Below, in pieces: positions 23,561-30,943 of a stretch of DNA of 34,726 bases (position 1 is the first letter of the stretch; the number at the start of each line of letters is the position of its first letter). Source of the DNA: Mycolicibacterium bacteremicum (lineage in GTDB: Bacteria; Actinomycetota; Actinomycetes; Mycobacteriales; Mycobacteriaceae). The stretch lies in the NCBI RefSeq assembly GCF_002086115.1, contig NZ_MVHJ01000042.1, positions 1 through 34,726 on the forward strand, written 5' to 3'. The translations under genes and the position numbers were made by a program. The notes under the pieces are model-generated. The model saw only the letters and a program-made list of their open reading frames with translations. It had not been told where the DNA came from and made no database searches.

Positions 23561-24743
23561 GGGGCACGTCCTTCCACGCCATACCGGCATCGGCCCGCAG
23601 ATCCCCGGGCAACCCGAGGATCCGCTCGGCCAGGATGTTGCGCATCACTTCCGACGTCCCGCCTTCGATGGTGTTGGCCTTGCTGCGCAGGAAGCGCTGC
23701 TGGATCGGTCCGCGCCAGTCGCCGTCATCATCACGGTCCTGGGCGTAGCTGTGATACAGAATGCCCTCGGCGCCAAGCAGATCCATGCACCAGGTGTAGA
23801 TGTGCTGGTTGAGTTCGGCACCGACCAGCTTGCCGATCGAGCCCTCCGGGCCCGGCCCGCCGACGGTGGCGGTGGCCCGCGAGCGCTGCGCGGTCAGCCG
23901 CTGCGCCTCCGAGCGCAACCACAGCTGGGTCAGTCGATCGCGCAGCACCGGGGTCTGCAGATCCGGGCGCGCGGCCCACAATCCGACGGCCTCGGCGATG
24001 GTGCCCGCCCCGCGTCGGGCCCCGCTGCCGCCGAGCGCACTGCGCTCGTTCATCAGCGTGGTCATCGCCACACCCCAGCCGTTGCCGACCGCTCCGAGCC
24101 GGTGCGCATCCGGGATGCGGGCATCGGTGATGTAGACCTCGTTGAACTCGGCCTGACCGGTCAGTTGGCGCAGCGGGCGGGTCTCGACTCCCGGAGCGTG
24201 CATGTCGAGCACGAAGTAGGTCAGCCCCTTGTGCTTGGCGACATCCGGGTCGGTGCGCGCCAGCAGCAGACCCCACCGGGCGCGGTGGGCCAGGCTGGTC
24301 CACACCTTCTGCCCGTTGATCACCCACTCGTCCCCGTCGCGGACCGCCGAGGTGGCCAGACCCGCCAGATCGGAGCCGGCGCCGGGCTCGGAGAACAGCT
24401 GGCACCAGATGTCCTGGGTGCCGGCCAACGGTCGCAACCAGAATCGCTTGAGTTCCTCGGACTGGGCGTGTTCGCGCACCGTGGGGGCCGCCATCCCGTA
24501 GCCCATCGGATTCAGGCCCAGCGGCACCGGGCCGCCGGCACCCTGCAGGATGCCGTCGGCGACGGCCTGTAGTCCGCGCGACACCCCGAGTCCGCCCAGA
24601 CCCTCGGGGAAGTGCACCCACGACAGGCCCGCGTCATACGTGGCGGTCAGGAACTCCGGGATGGGAACCTTCTTCGGGTCATGGTCCCGGACCACCTGCC
24701 TGGCCAGGTCGGCAACCCGGTCCGCATCAGCGACGCTGCTCAT
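23553..24743 (-). CDS. Acyl-CoA dehydrogenase, catalytic subunit of a heteromeric pair
   Basis: The protein has 396 residues. FAD and substrate segments are WCQLFSEPGAGSDLAGL and WVINGQKVWTSLAH. FLRSKANTIEGGTSEVMRNI carries the catalytic Glu (EGGTSE). The enzyme introduces an alpha-beta double bond in an acyl-CoA and passes electrons to electron-transfer flavoprotein. GLNPMGYGMAAPTVREH is typical of the long-chain or sterol side-chain FadE branch. The acyl group is not known. ATG 24743 is first in the operon. TATGGT six bases upstream fits a leaderless promoter. The frame stays open upstream to 25055, but that part covers the divergent SRPBCC gene and is not coding. Confidence 0.93.
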   Translation of the reverse strand: MSSVADADRVADLARQVVRDHDPKKVPIPEFLTATYDAGLSWVHFPEGLGGLGVSRGLQAVADGILQGAGGPVPLGLNPMGYGMAAPTVREHAQSEELKRFWLRPLAGTQDIWCQLFSEPGAGSDLAGLATSAVRDGDEWVINGQKVWTSLAHRARWGLLLARTDPDVAKHKGLTYFVLDMHAPGVETRPLRQLTGQAEFNEVYITDARIPDAHRLGAVGNGWGVAMTTLMNERSALGGSGARRGAGTIAEAVGLWAARPDLQTPVLRDRLTQLWLRSEAQRLTAQRSRATATVGGPGPEGSIGKLVGAELNQHIYTWCMDLLGAEGILYHSYAQDRDDDGDWRGPIQQRFLRSKANTIEGGTSEVMRNILAERILGLPGDLRADAGMAWKDVPRG

Positions 24744-24749
24744 CCCGCC

Positions 24750-24755
24750 ACCATA
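24750..24755 (-). promoter_or_regulatory. Candidate -10 box for the dehydrogenase operon
   Basis: On the minus strand TATGGT ends six bases before ATG 24743, with no Shine-Dalgarno sequence between. A 10-bp palindrome ACCGGCCGGT at 24793-24802 lies further out in the same gap and may be an operator. Confidence 0.4.
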
Positions 24756-24819
24756 GGCAAGGGTGATCGACGTCACGTATGCGGGTCTACCAACCGGCCG
24801 GTGGGGCAGGATGTCGGCC

Positions 24820-25239
24820 ATGCATGTGACAGCACACGCCACCGTCGGCACCGACATCCAGAAGGTGTGGGACACCCTCACCGACCATGTCGGCATGGAG
24901 ACCTGGGGACCTGGTGTCAGCGTCAGCCTCGGACGGCCGGGAACCCCGGAACCCAATGGGCTGGGCGCGGTCCGCCGGATCAGTACCCCGGGACCGGGCC
25001 CGGACATCGTCGAAGAGGTCACCACGTTCGAGGCGCCCAACGTCTTCGGATACAAGGCGCTCTCGGGTACCCCGTTTCCCGGCTACACCGGCGAGGTGCG
25101 GCTGACCAGGTCGGGCACCGGTACGCGCATCGACTACGCCATCGGGTCGACGGCGTCGTTCCCGCTCGTGAAGATCCCGCTGGCGGTCATCGGGCAGGTG
25201 CTGTTGCGGCTGCTGGTGCGGGCCGCCGCGCGCGCCTGA
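24820..25239 (+). CDS. SRPBCC (START-like) ligand-binding protein
   Basis: The protein has 139 residues. The opening HVTAHATVGTDIQKVWDTLTDH is the first strand and helix of the SRPBCC fold. GPGPDIVEEVTTFEAPNVFG and GYTGEVRLTRSGTGTRIDYA give the curved sheet, and a long hydrophobic C-terminal helix ends in IGQVLLRLLVRAAARA. Such proteins bind hydrophobic ligands such as lipids or polyketides. ATG 24811 is nearly as likely a start as 24820. CAGGAT seven bases before 24820 is a possible weak -10. It is divergent from the dehydrogenase pair, with 67 to 76 bases shared for promoters, which suggests a related role in lipid metabolism. Confidence 0.8.
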   Translation: MHVTAHATVGTDIQKVWDTLTDHVGMETWGPGVSVSLGRPGTPEPNGLGAVRRISTPGPGPDIVEEVTTFEAPNVFGYKALSGTPFPGYTGEVRLTRSGTGTRIDYAIGSTASFPLVKIPLAVIGQVLLRLLVRAAARA

Positions 25240-25242
25240 ACG

Positions 25243-26928
25243 TCAGCCCATCCCGGCGACCTGCGCCACGGTCAGCGCCGAGGTCAACTGCAACAGATCG
25301 CGTGGCCGCGCCAACAGCAATCCGGTCAGCTCCTCGAGCCGCTTGATTCGTTGGGCAACGGTATTGGGATGCAGGTGCAGCGCATCGGCCGTGGCGCGGC
25401 GGTCCAGCCCGAGATTCAGATGCACCCGCGCGGTCCGGATCAATTCGGTCGACCGTGCGCGGTCGTAGTCGAGCGCGCGGCCCAGCACCGCCCGGGCGAA
25501 CTCGCGCAACCGTGCCGGATCGTCGAGTTGGAGCAGCAGGTGGTCGATCGTGACATCGGCCAGATCGATCACCGTCGACACGCGTTCGGCTGCTGCCAGG
25601 TTCATCGCACCGCTGAGGGTGCGGTACGCATCGGCCAGTTCGGCGACCGGACGCGGAGGTGACACCGCCGCCACGCTGTGCTCGACACCGGCTGCGGCGG
25701 AAAGGCTTTCGATGAGACGGCGGGCCAACTCGGGAGCCGTGGCCCTTGCACGCGCCGGCAAGACCAGCACCAGATCGTTGCGGAACAGCGCGGCCAACGG
25801 TCTGGGTGCGGTGCCGGCGACGGCGCGGTCGGCGATGGCCAGTGCCCGATCGGGGACGGCGCGCCCCGACGGTGCGGAGTCCAGGGGCCACCGCACCGTG
25901 ATCAGGGACTGCTCGCCGGTCAGATCCCAGCCGAGACGTCGTGCGCGTTCCAGCAGCGAGGCCACCTCGACGGCCTCCGCGCTCAACAGATCGGCGACCA
26001 GCGAGCCGCGCAGCCGCTGTTCGACCTCCGCGGCGGTGCGGGCCCGCAACAACTCCAGCGCCGTCACCACCGCGGCGTGCTCGACGGCGCGGACATCGAG
26101 CGCCGAGAGGGTGCCGGCACCGTCGACGCGGATGCGGGCCACCACAGTGCCGTCGAGCTGGACACCGGTTTCCCAGCAACCGTCCGCCCGGGTGACCGTC
26201 GGGGTGAGGTCGGCACCGGGCGCCTCGTCGATCTGCACTGCGCGACCGAGCAATTCGGCCAGTGCGTCGGCCACCCCGCGGACGCCCTCGCCCCGCAGGG
26301 CGGTCGCCATCAGTAGTTGGTGGACCTCCTCGGCGCGGCGCAACTCCCGGATGGTGGCCAACTCCTGGGCGCGCAGCTGCGCGGTGCCCAGCGCGATGGC
26401 CACCTGAGTTGCCAACGTGGTGACCAGGCTGACCTCCGCCGCGTCGAACCGGTGCGGGTGTGCGCGGTATCCGTTGAGAGCGCCGACCACGGTGCCGGCC
26501 CGGCGCAGCGGCACCGAGATCAGTGCCCGGTACCCCTGCTCATGGGCGACGCCGCCCCAGCCGAACCCGGGTACCAACTCGATGTCCTCCAGGGTCACCA
26601 CCTCGCCGGTGCGGAACGCGATGCTCGTCGGTGCCTCCTGCTCGCCCGCGACATCGAGCAGGATCGGCCGGTCGGCGTTCACCTGTGCGATGTAGTCGCC
26701 GGACAGCCCGTGCGCGCCGACGATGGTCAGGACGGTACGCGCGGTATCGGGCAGGAACACCGCGCAGAAGTCGTAGTCGAGCAGGGTGCAGGCGGTGTGC
26801 GCGACGCGGTCGAGCAGATCGGCGACGGGTGCGACATCGCCGACAGCCTCACCGATACCGCCGACCGCCTCGCCGATATCGGCCAGCGCATCCAGCCAAC
26901 GTTCCAGGGTCTGTGTCTGCTCAGACAT
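25243..26928 (-). CDS. GAF-domain regulator with PucR/CdaR-type C-terminal helix-turn-helix
   Basis: The protein has 561 residues. A GAF domain covers about 40-180 (CTLLDYDFCAVFLPD, then FRTGEVVTLEDIELVPGFGW and YRALISVPLRRAGTVVGALN). A middle region of the CdaR GGDEF-like kind follows. The C-terminus reads LIRTARVHLNLGLDRRATAD, then ALHLHPNTVAQRIKRLEELT, the PucR-type HTH_30. Regulators of this design usually activate nearby catabolic or transport genes when a small molecule binds. ATG 26928 is chosen because TAGTCT lies seven bases upstream on the minus strand. It is divergent from the ABC importer, with a perfect inverted repeat between, so it most likely controls the importer and itself. 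Its stop is three bases from the SRPBCC stop. Confidence 0.88.
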   Translation of the reverse strand: MSEQTQTLERWLDALADIGEAVGGIGEAVGDVAPVADLLDRVAHTACTLLDYDFCAVFLPDTARTVLTIVGAHGLSGDYIAQVNADRPILLDVAGEQEAPTSIAFRTGEVVTLEDIELVPGFGWGGVAHEQGYRALISVPLRRAGTVVGALNGYRAHPHRFDAAEVSLVTTLATQVAIALGTAQLRAQELATIRELRRAEEVHQLLMATALRGEGVRGVADALAELLGRAVQIDEAPGADLTPTVTRADGCWETGVQLDGTVVARIRVDGAGTLSALDVRAVEHAAVVTALELLRARTAAEVEQRLRGSLVADLLSAEAVEVASLLERARRLGWDLTGEQSLITVRWPLDSAPSGRAVPDRALAIADRAVAGTAPRPLAALFRNDLVLVLPARARATAPELARRLIESLSAAAGVEHSVAAVSPPRPVAELADAYRTLSGAMNLAAAERVSTVIDLADVTIDHLLLQLDDPARLREFARAVLGRALDYDRARSTELIRTARVHLNLGLDRRATADALHLHPNTVAQRIKRLEELTGLLLARPRDLLQLTSALTVAQVAGMG

Positions 26929-26935
26929 AAACCTA

Positions 26936-26941
26936 AGACTA
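26936..26941 (-). promoter_or_regulatory. Candidate -10 box of the PucR-type regulator
   Basis: On the minus strand TAGTCT ends seven bases before ATG 26928. The inverted repeat at 26950-26966 then falls at about the -35 region of this promoter. Confidence 0.5.
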
Positions 26942-26949
26942 AGAGTGTT

Positions 26950-26966
26950 CGGACACACATTGTCCG
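26950..26966. promoter_or_regulatory. Perfect inverted repeat, candidate operator of the regulator
   Basis: CGGACA, five bases, TGTCCG. It is the only strong dyad I see in the 67-base gap between the regulator and the importer. It lies 21 bases upstream of the regulator start and 29 bases upstream of the importer GTG, a position suited to control of both. Confidence 0.5.
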
Positions 26967-26995
26967 TCGGCCTGGGTCACGGTCATCGTGTACTC

Positions 26996-28063
26996 GTGAT
27001 CGCCATCACAGGAACTCGACTCGTCAGGATTGCCGGTGCGTTGGCATCGGTGCTCATCATCGTGGCCACCACGGCCTGCTCGGCCGGCCTCGGCGGCCCG
27101 GCCTCATCCCGGTCGGCGCAGGACGGCGTCATCCGGTTCACCTTCGCGCCGGACCCGATCTGGGACTACATGCACGACACCGGCGTCATCGAGGAATGGG
27201 AGCGCGACACCGGCTATTCCATCGAGACGAGCGCCACCTGGGACGAATTCGGGCTGTTCGCCGGGGGGCACGCCGACATCATCTCCTCGGCATCCTTCGA
27301 GGTTCCCGCATTGGAGGAGCAGACCCAGCGCGAGACGGTCATCATCGGTCGCTACAACGCCGAGCGCAGTCGCATCCTGGTCCGAGCCGATGATCCCGCG
27401 ACGTCCTTGGAGGACCTGCGCGGTCGACGACTAGGCGTCTTCACCACCGTCTCGGGCACCCTGGTGTGGAGTGCGCTGGTCCAACAGATGCACGGCATGA
27501 ACCTCGTCGCCACCGGAGAGCGCCCCAGCGATTTCAACGTCGTCGTCGCCGACATCCAGAACCTGTCGAACCTGTTGGCACGCGGTGAGATCGACGCCTG
27601 CATCTGCTATCCCGACCTGTCGGCGCGCGAACTGCGCGACGGTTCGGTACGAGCGCTGTATGACGGCAAGTCCTCGGCCAACCTGTTCGCCGAACTGCAG
27701 GCGCCGGGCCACGACGGCCCGATGGGCAACGTCTTCGTCGCGCGCAAGGACTGGGTGCAGGGCCACCCCGGTGAGGTGGCGGCGTTCCTGGATCTGTGGG
27801 ACCGCGGCCTGGCGGAATGGCAGGCCCACCGCGACGACATGATCGAGCAGTACCCGCAGCACTTCGCCGTCGCTTCGGCAGAGGACATCGCATTCATGAA
27901 GAGTTATGTGGCCCAACATGACTGGGTGGTCGACGAGGTCCGCTTCGATCAACAGTGGGCCGACGACGAGAGCTCGATCTTCGACCTGATGCGCACCACC
28001 GGCGTCATCGGCGACGACATCGCCGACCCGCAGTTCCTGGCAACCGAAGGAGCCCAGCAGTGA
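26996..28063 (+). CDS. ABC importer substrate-binding lipoprotein, NitT/TauT family
   Basis: The protein has 355 residues. A lipoprotein signal ends at Cys28 (IIVATTAC; Thr at -3 is not the usual Leu or Val). The mature part fits a type-2 periplasmic-binding fold of the nitrate/sulfonate/taurine kind: FAPDPIWDYMHDTGVIEEWE, HADIISSASFEVPAL, LEDLRGRRLGVFTTVSGTLV and LARGEIDACICYPDLSAREL. It ends in a long helical part with a DQQWADDESSIFDLM segment. GTG 26996 puts two Arg before the hydrophobic core; earlier in-frame GTG 26945 and TTG 26960 are possible. It is first of four genes, overlapping the permease by four bases. The cargo is unknown; the family carries sulfonates, nitrate, riboflavin and pyrimidine precursors. 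Confidence 0.85.
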   Translation: MIAITGTRLVRIAGALASVLIIVATTACSAGLGGPASSRSAQDGVIRFTFAPDPIWDYMHDTGVIEEWERDTGYSIETSATWDEFGLFAGGHADIISSASFEVPALEEQTQRETVIIGRYNAERSRILVRADDPATSLEDLRGRRLGVFTTVSGTLVWSALVQQMHGMNLVATGERPSDFNVVVADIQNLSNLLARGEIDACICYPDLSARELRDGSVRALYDGKSSANLFAELQAPGHDGPMGNVFVARKDWVQGHPGEVAAFLDLWDRGLAEWQAHRDDMIEQYPQHFAVASAEDIAFMKSYVAQHDWVVDEVRFDQQWADDESSIFDLMRTTGVIGDDIADPQFLATEGAQQ

Positions 28064-28872
28064 CCCAGACCATCACCCGGCCGGCGCCGCCCGCCGTCCG
28101 GCGCCCCGTGCGCGTGCCGCCACACCACCGGCGGTGGCTGGTGTCCGGCCTGGCACTGCTGTCCGCACTCGGGCTGTGGGCATTGGCGGCAGTGATCGTC
28201 AACGATCCGATCCTGCCGAACCCCGCCGATGTGGCCGACCGGGTGCTCGGGATCATCGTCTCCGGGGAGGCGGTCACCAACTTCGCCGCCAGCATCGCCA
28301 AGATCGCCGCAGGCTTCGCGATCGCGATGATGGCCGGGCTGGTCATCGGATTCGTCATGGGCCGTTCGCAATTCATGACCTCCTACTTCTCGCTACCGCT
28401 GTTCGTGCTGGGCAATATGCCGGGCCTGACCTACGCGGTGTTCGGTCTGCTGATCTTCGGCGTGGGCGCCGGCGGTCCGATCGTGGTGTCCGCGCTGGTC
28501 GCCACACCGTTCATCGCGATCAACGTCGCCGAGGGTGTGCGCTCGGTGGACGGCAAGCTACTCGCCATGTGCGGGGCGTTCAACCGCAGCCGCACCGACA
28601 TCCTGCGCCACCTCTACCTGCCGGCGTTGACGACCTTCGTCTTCGCCGGTGTCCGGTACGGGTTCGCCATGGCGTGGAAGGTGGAGGCGCTCACCGAGGT
28701 GTTCGGCGCGAGCAACGGTGTCGGCTTCATGATCCGCAAGGCCTACCAGGAGTTCCAGGTCGACGACATGCTCGCCTGGACCGCACTGTTCATCGTCACC
28801 ATGGTGCTCATCGAGCGTGGCCTGGCCCACCTGGAAACCCGGTTCTTCGCATGGCGCAAGGAGATCGCATGA
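28060..28872 (+). CDS. ABC importer permease 1 (SsuC/TauC-type)
   Basis: The protein has 270 residues and about six membrane helices, the first near residue 27-47 after a basic Pro-rich N-terminus. The permease-ATPase contact loop is seen in VAEGVRSVDGKLLAMCGAFN, then RSRTDILRHLYLPAL, an EAA-type motif. GTG 28060 overlaps the upstream TGA, and its own stop overlaps the next ATG (ATGA). It is clearly different in sequence from permease 2, so the transporter core is probably a heterodimer. Most SsuC/TauC systems use one permease twice, so this arrangement is less common. Confidence 0.9.
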   Translation: MTQTITRPAPPAVRRPVRVPPHHRRWLVSGLALLSALGLWALAAVIVNDPILPNPADVADRVLGIIVSGEAVTNFAASIAKIAAGFAIAMMAGLVIGFVMGRSQFMTSYFSLPLFVLGNMPGLTYAVFGLLIFGVGAGGPIVVSALVATPFIAINVAEGVRSVDGKLLAMCGAFNRSRTDILRHLYLPALTTFVFAGVRYGFAMAWKVEALTEVFGASNGVGFMIRKAYQEFQVDDMLAWTALFIVTMVLIERGLAHLETRFFAWRKEIA

Positions 28873-29642
28873 CCACCATGAACGTCCGGCAGCTGCGGGC
28901 CCAGACCAGCACGGCCGCAGCGGTACTCGCCGCCGTCGCCACCATCATCGGGGCCTGGCAGCTGGCCGTGGTGTTCGGCAACCGGGTGCCGTCGGTGGCC
29001 GACAGCATCGGCCGGCTCGGATCCGAGGCCGCCATCGGCGAGCTGTGGACCAACCTGGCGATCAGCATGAACCGCTTCGTGCTCGGACTGGCCGCGGCGC
29101 TGATCGTGGGTGCGGCGATCGGTGTGCTGATGGGCTTGTCCCGGGTCGCCGATCTGGCCTTCTCCGACCTGAATGCCGCGGCCCTGGCGATCCCGGCGGT
29201 GATCTGGGCGCTGCTGACCACCATGTGGTTCGGCTTCGGCTGGTTGACCCCGGTGGTGACGGTGTTCCTGTCCGGACTGCCGTTCGTGGTCGTCAACATC
29301 GCCAAGGCGACCCGTGCGGTACCGGCCGATCTGGTGCTCATGGCGCGGGCGTTCGGGGTGTCCCGGACCCGGGTGCTGCGTGAGATCGTGGCCCCGGCCG
29401 TCGCCGGATCCACGGTCGCGGCAGTCCGCTTCGCCATCATGAGCGCCTGGAACGGCCTGCTGCTGGCCGAGTGGTTCGGCTCCACCTCCGGCGTCGGCTG
29501 GCGCTCCCGCTACTGGTATGACGCCAACCAACTCGACGGCTTCCTGGCCTGGGTGCTGGTCTTCATCCTGCTGCTCGTCATCGCCGACCTGTTGATCCTC
29601 GGACCCATCGAGCGCTACGCCACCCGCTGGCGCACCGCCTGA
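28869..29642 (+). CDS. ABC importer permease 2 (SsuC/TauC-type)
   Basis: The protein has 257 residues and about six membrane helices. The EAA-type loop is VNIAKATRAVPADLVLMARA, then FGVSRTRVLREIVAPAV. SAWNGLLLAEWFGSTSGVGW resembles the late loop of SsuC-like permeases. It overlaps permease 1 by four bases and is followed by a 30-base gap with a ribosome site (AAGGAAA) before the ATPase. It pairs with permease 1 in one membrane complex. Confidence 0.9.
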   Translation: MTTMNVRQLRAQTSTAAAVLAAVATIIGAWQLAVVFGNRVPSVADSIGRLGSEAAIGELWTNLAISMNRFVLGLAAALIVGAAIGVLMGLSRVADLAFSDLNAAALAIPAVIWALLTTMWFGFGWLTPVVTVFLSGLPFVVVNIAKATRAVPADLVLMARAFGVSRTRVLREIVAPAVAGSTVAAVRFAIMSAWNGLLLAEWFGSTSGVGWRSRYWYDANQLDGFLAWVLVFILLLVIADLLILGPIERYATRWRTA

Positions 29643-29672
29643 ACGCCCGCCCATCCAACGCAAGGAAACATC

Positions 29673-30434
29673 ATGGCCTCCATCGAAATCCAGAATCTGG
29701 TCAAGGAGTACACCGACCGCCGCGGCGACGTCACCCGGGTGATCGACGGCGTGGACCTGACCATCTCCGGCGAGACGTTCGTATCGGTCGTCGGACCGTC
29801 CGGCAGCGGGAAGACCACGCTGCTCAACATCGTCTCGGGTATCGAGACGCTCACCTCGGGCAGCGTACGGCTGCGCTCGGGCGCCGACGAGGCGCGGGTC
29901 GGCTACGTGTTCCAGGATCCGCGGCTGCTGCCGTGGCGCACCGTGATGGCCAACCTGGGCTTCGTCCAGCATGAACGCGACGGGTGGCAGCAGCGTGCCG
30001 AGCACTACCTGGACCTGGTCGGGCTGGGCCACTGCGCCAACAGGTTTCCCGCGCAGTTGTCCGGTGGTCAGCAGCAGCGCATCGGGATCGCCCGGGCGTT
30101 CGCGGTGGAACCCGATGTGTTGCTGATGGACGAGCCGTTCAGTCATCTCGATGCGATGACCTCACGCACGCTGCGCGAACACCTGGAACGGATCTGGTTG
30201 GAATCCCGGCGCACCGTCATGTTCGTCACCCACGACGTCACCGAGGCGGTGCAGCTGTCCGACCGGATCGTGGTGCTGGCACCGGGTGGACGCATCCACG
30301 AGGTCATCGACGTCGACCTGCCCCGGCCCCGCAAGGCGTCCGACCCGGCGGTCGCGGTGCTGCAGGCCGAGGTGCTGGCCCGCTTCGAGGTGCTCGAAGC
30401 GATGGCCTCTCCCCTGAGCACCGCAGGGCGCTGA
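29673..30434 (+). CDS. ABC importer ATPase (SsuB/TauB-type)
   Basis: The protein has 253 residues. Walker A is GPSGSGKTT (41-49), Q-loop FQDPRLLPWRT (from about 80), signature LSGGQQQRIGIARA (129-142), Walker B VLLMDEPFSHLD (149-160) and H-loop FVTHDVTEAVQL. All catalytic elements are present. QDPRLLPW is the usual form in nitrate/sulfonate/taurine importers. It completes a four-gene operon (binding protein, two permeases, ATPase). Its stop is two bases from the stop of the convergent CsbD-like gene. Confidence 0.95.
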   Translation: MASIEIQNLVKEYTDRRGDVTRVIDGVDLTISGETFVSVVGPSGSGKTTLLNIVSGIETLTSGSVRLRSGADEARVGYVFQDPRLLPWRTVMANLGFVQHERDGWQQRAEHYLDLVGLGHCANRFPAQLSGGQQQRIGIARAFAVEPDVLLMDEPFSHLDAMTSRTLREHLERIWLESRRTVMFVTHDVTEAVQLSDRIVVLAPGGRIHEVIDVDLPRPRKASDPAVAVLQAEVLARFEVLEAMASPLSTAGR

Positions 30435-30436
30435 CC

Positions 30437-30841
30437 TCAGTGCGTCAGCGCCCGGGTGACGCCCGCGGCGACGACCTTCTTGGCCACCGGGTGCTTCTGC
30501 CGGTGTGACTTCCCGCGATTACGGCGAACCACCAGGGCGATGACGACCGCCAGGCCGGCGACCACTGCGATGGCCACCCGGGAATCGGCCTTCTCGGCCA
30601 CGACCTGCTTGGCATCCTGGGCGCGCTCGGCCACGACCTGCTTGGCGTCCTCGGCCTTCTCGGTCACCGCCTGCTTGGCGTCCTCGGCCTTGTCGGCGAC
30701 CGCCTCGAGACCCTGCTTGACCTGTGCACCGGCCTTGTCCGCGGCACCCTCGGCCTTCAGATCGTCATTGCCGACCAGATCACCGGTGGCCTCCTTGGCA
30801 CGGCCGGTGAGCTCTTCTGCCTTGTCGGAGATGTCTCCCAT
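30437..30841 (-). CDS. CsbD-like stress protein with 11-residue repeats and a membrane anchor
   Basis: The protein has 134 residues. The N-terminus MGDISDKAEELTGRAKEATG, then NDDLKAEGAADKAGA, is the CsbD-like domain. Residues 48-80 contain three 11-residue repeats (VADKAEDAKQA, VTEKAEDAKQV, VAERAQDAKQV) and the start of a fourth, seen in DNA as a 33-bp period. They would form a charged amphipathic helix like LEA or apolipoprotein repeats. A membrane helix (about 89-105) and a basic tail follow. CsbD proteins are general stress proteins in other bacteria. ATG 30841 is chosen for its ribosome site (AGAAAGGA). It lies 102 bases downstream of the serine hydrolase on the same strand. Confidence 0.85.
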   Translation of the reverse strand: MGDISDKAEELTGRAKEATGDLVGNDDLKAEGAADKAGAQVKQGLEAVADKAEDAKQAVTEKAEDAKQVVAERAQDAKQVVAEKADSRVAIAVVAGLAVVIALVVRRNRGKSHRQKHPVAKKVVAAGVTRALTH

Positions 30842-30881
30842 GATGAGCGTCCTTTCTCGTTTCGTTGCTGACTGTTGGTCG

Positions 30882-30907
30882 CGACGAAGCGTCGAAAGCG
30901 CATGCGC
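30882..30907 (-). other. Two small palindromes between the serine hydrolase and CsbD-like gene
   Basis: GCGCATGCGC (30898-30907) is a perfect 10-bp palindrome, and CGACG-AAG-CGTCG (30882-30894) is a 5-bp hairpin. Both lie between the hydrolase stop (30944) and the CsbD-like ATG (30841). They could be a weak terminator or an operator. Confidence 0.25.
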
Positions 30908-30943
30908 CACACGCGGTGAGGATGCTCACAGTGCAGTGGGGTT

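Noticed and set aside
24793..24802. ACCGGCCGGT palindrome as an operator of the dehydrogenase and SRPBCC genes
   Set aside because: A 10-bp GC palindrome is common by chance at this base composition, and it has no second copy nearby.
28743..30146. 467-residue minus-strand frame over permease 2 and the ATPase
   Set aside because: Out-of-frame complement of two well-supported transporter genes; no motif and typical His/Gln/Gly-rich shadow composition.
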